From Symsagittifera roscoffensis (taxonomy: Eukaryota > Xenacoelomorpha > Acoela > Convolutidae): a DNA stretch of 64,000 nt. The position numbers and the translations under genes were made by a program. Location of the stretch: contig NC_087068.1 in NCBI RefSeq assembly GCF_963678635.1, positions 40,693,649 through 40,757,648 on the forward strand, in the 5' to 3' direction. The notes under the pieces were generated by a model. It ran no database searches, was not told the DNA's origin, and saw only the letters and a list, made by a program, of their open reading frames with translations. Positions 62,138-64,000 of this stretch are shown piece after piece; positions within the stretch are counted from its first letter, which is position 1; each line of letters begins with the position of its first letter.

Positions 62138-63609
62138 TTTACCTGGCATCACGATCGAGCCTATTCATCTACACTATCGTTTTTTTCTGGTGGAATTGAG
62201 TAAAGCAATTTGTTTAGGTGGTTCTTGGTGTAGACTTTAACCGTTCTAGTACTACTACTACTTACTGTTGTTTCATGATCCGCTCAACGGGGAGGGCGAC
62301 TGCCAAGTAACAATTGTATTGAGCATTTCGTTGTGCAGTCGGCCAATATGTGTCATTCTTACACAGACGGTGACAGTTCTCAACGCGTCATTTTGTTTAA
62401 CTTGTAGCTTATTCCAGTCAGTAGCACAGAGAAGTTAGTCAAAAGTTATATCGCATTAACCCTCTTTCGATTCCTTAAAAGCAATTATGTTGCCATCGAA
62501 AACAGAGACAGTCATCGGAAATAAATCTCAGTTGTGGTGATTGGGTTATATGAAAGTGATTTGTTGTTGGTCGAGCTGTTTCAAATAACACAAAAACTGA
62601 CGGGGAAAACGAGGTACATTTTTTTTTACTTTTTTACCCTTGCAATAAGCAAGTTTGTTGCAAACGGACATTTTTTCCCGTAAACAACTTTATTCACAGG
62701 CTGACTGAATTTTTTTGGTCATCATCAAGACTACTTTTGTCAATTAACAGGCGACTTCGAAATTTGTTTTTTTAGGTTGCTGGTAAAATTTACAACTCCA
62801 GTTCCAGTTTTTTTAATTCGTTTTCTCTCTCTCTTTACTTGGCTTAAAAGGTTTCATTTTGATAGATCTAGTTTTTTTCGACAGCTATTTTATTTCTTTT
62901 TTTGACTATGCGGCTTTTTTGCATTGTATCGCAAGCTCCTCTTCGCCTCTGTGTTGACTTTGAAGTTACAGCGAGCAATAAATATTACTTAGCCAGAAAA
63001 CGGATCGACGATTTTAAAATAGTTATAATTTCTCTCAGCTCATTCCTTTTATCAAAAGACGAGAAAAACTGGATTTCATGAATTTTCCAATGACAATTGA
63101 AAACGCCGAATGTTTACATTGCTCAATTACAGATTACAGTTTCTGATTGCTTTTTTTTCTTTAATGAAGTTTTTTGCTGTATCCTTGTCTTCTCAAATTA
63201 AAAAGAAACTCCGGTTTTTAAAAGTTATTGTTTGTGCACCATCACAAATAACACCATCTTCCAAATGTTGATTAAACCAATCTACCAATTTAATTTTAGT
63301 TAAGGATAGCGGTTCAACCGTACAATTCCTTTCCCCGCCCCAATCCGATTTGCGGAAGAAAATATGATTTTTTCATAATCTAATTTTGAGAGTAGCCTAG
63401 ATCCGTTCAAAATTAACCGTATTTTAAAAGAAACTTGAATTGAAACATTATTTTGTGTAATTACCAGCATATACAAATTCAATCCCGCATAAAAGATGAA
63501 GAAACCAGTTTTATTTGCGCGTGTGTGTTTGAAATGCATACTTAGTACAGAATACTTAGTTTCCCAAAAACTACAATTTCTCAAAAGTTTTCCCATTGTC
63601 GAGAAAAAC

Positions 63610-64000
63610 CGGTTTGAAATTTTTGATTTCTCGTCTAATTTTGAGCGAGTGAGCAGGCTTATATTAGCTTATTTATTCTTTTTTTTTAAGCCTTGAAAAT
63701 TTTTGGTTTTACTCAAATGATGTTAGTTTTTGGAGTTCTTAGCTTCATCTCAGGAATCAAAAACTTCAAAGTTTGGGAAAAATTTTTGAAAAAAATAGTT
63801 TTAAATTTTGATTTTTTTTCGTTGTTTGTCTTCGAAAATTGTTTTCAATTGTCTTCGAAACTTTTGCATATTTTATTATTACTGACGACAATGACTAAGC
63901 TCTACTTTTCCCCCAGAATCCTTTATCTCACCTCGCCGAAAAAAAAACGACAAAAATTTGAAAAAACAATTTTGTAATTTTATAAGACTGTTCGGGACAT
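63610..64000. other. AT-rich flank to the right of the array, no gene seen
   Basis: This sequence does not match the repeat unit. It is AT-rich with many T and A runs. A 94-codon open frame (63693-63977, plus) has biased, low-complexity composition and no recognisable feature, so it is not called. The segment is probably single-copy flank or another repeat cut by the window edge. Confidence 0.6.

Larger units (their letters stand above)
59261..63609. repeat. Tandem repeat unit 3 (truncated on the right)
   Basis: This matches unit 1 positions 1-4357 throughout, including the small two-exon gene, the TATA-like box and the hairpin segment. Similarity stops at 63609, just where the non-LTR reverse-transcriptase subrepeats begin in units 1 and 2. 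Unit 3 resembles unit 2 more closely than unit 1; for example, both lack the bases near 3236-3245 of unit 1. Confidence 0.92.

Overview
The window looks like a gene-poor, repeat-rich stretch of an invertebrate animal genome, most likely a cnidarian. The evidence is a degraded non-LTR reverse-transcriptase tail of a type I know mainly from cnidarian genomes, a small intron-containing gene, and animal-type Ty3/gypsy (Metaviridae) elements. I cannot name the species.

Backbone: positions 1-5992, 5993-59260 and 59261-63609 are three head-to-tail copies of one AT-rich repeat unit, 5.5-6.0 kb without insertions. Each copy carries a small minus-strand gene for a lysine-rich, probably nuclear protein. 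I read it as two exons joined in frame across a 166-bp intron. Each copy also has a TATA-like box followed by a hairpin-rich segment on the plus strand. The first two units end in a decayed plus-strand non-LTR retrotransposon 3' end, part of which is internally repeated at about 440 bp. Unit 3 stops matching at 63609, just where that tail should begin.

Insertions: two related giant LTR retrotransposons, both minus-strand, sit about 445 bp apart inside unit 2. Element A is 10147-34507 (24.4 kb, 887-bp LTRs, about 2% LTR divergence by eye). Element B is 34953-58331 (23.4 kb, LTRs of about 910 bp). Both have TGTGCC...GTTACA ends on their sense strand, short (about 3-bp) target duplications and the same primer-binding core. 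They are diverged sister families, so comparing them shows which features are conserved and which are lesions.

Coding plan, read right to left: 5' LTR, primer-binding site, long leader (about 3.1 kb in A, 2.5 kb in B), ORF1, a gap with a good splice acceptor, ORF2, polypurine tract, 3' LTR. ORF1 encodes a coiled-coil Gag with two CCHC knuckles, aspartic protease, RT, RNase H and integrase with a GPF motif. Its C-terminus resembles a macro domain of the TARG1/OARD1 type. ORF2 lies where other retroelements carry env but has no env features. It was ancestrally one frame of about 2,900 codons: an N-terminal coiled coil, an SGNH hydrolase with all catalytic blocks, a second degenerate SGNH-like domain, and a very long unrecognised region with a conserved Cys/His cluster. 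Both copies are broken by stops and frameshifts at different places, and a tRNA-derived SINE splits the macro domain of B.

The most notable points are the macro domain plus two SGNH-like domains in giant gypsy-type elements, and a hairpin plus polypurine module present both at the 3' LTR and inside the end of pol. In A and B this module is almost invariant in nucleotides at the central site, and its hairpin shows compensatory changes between sites.
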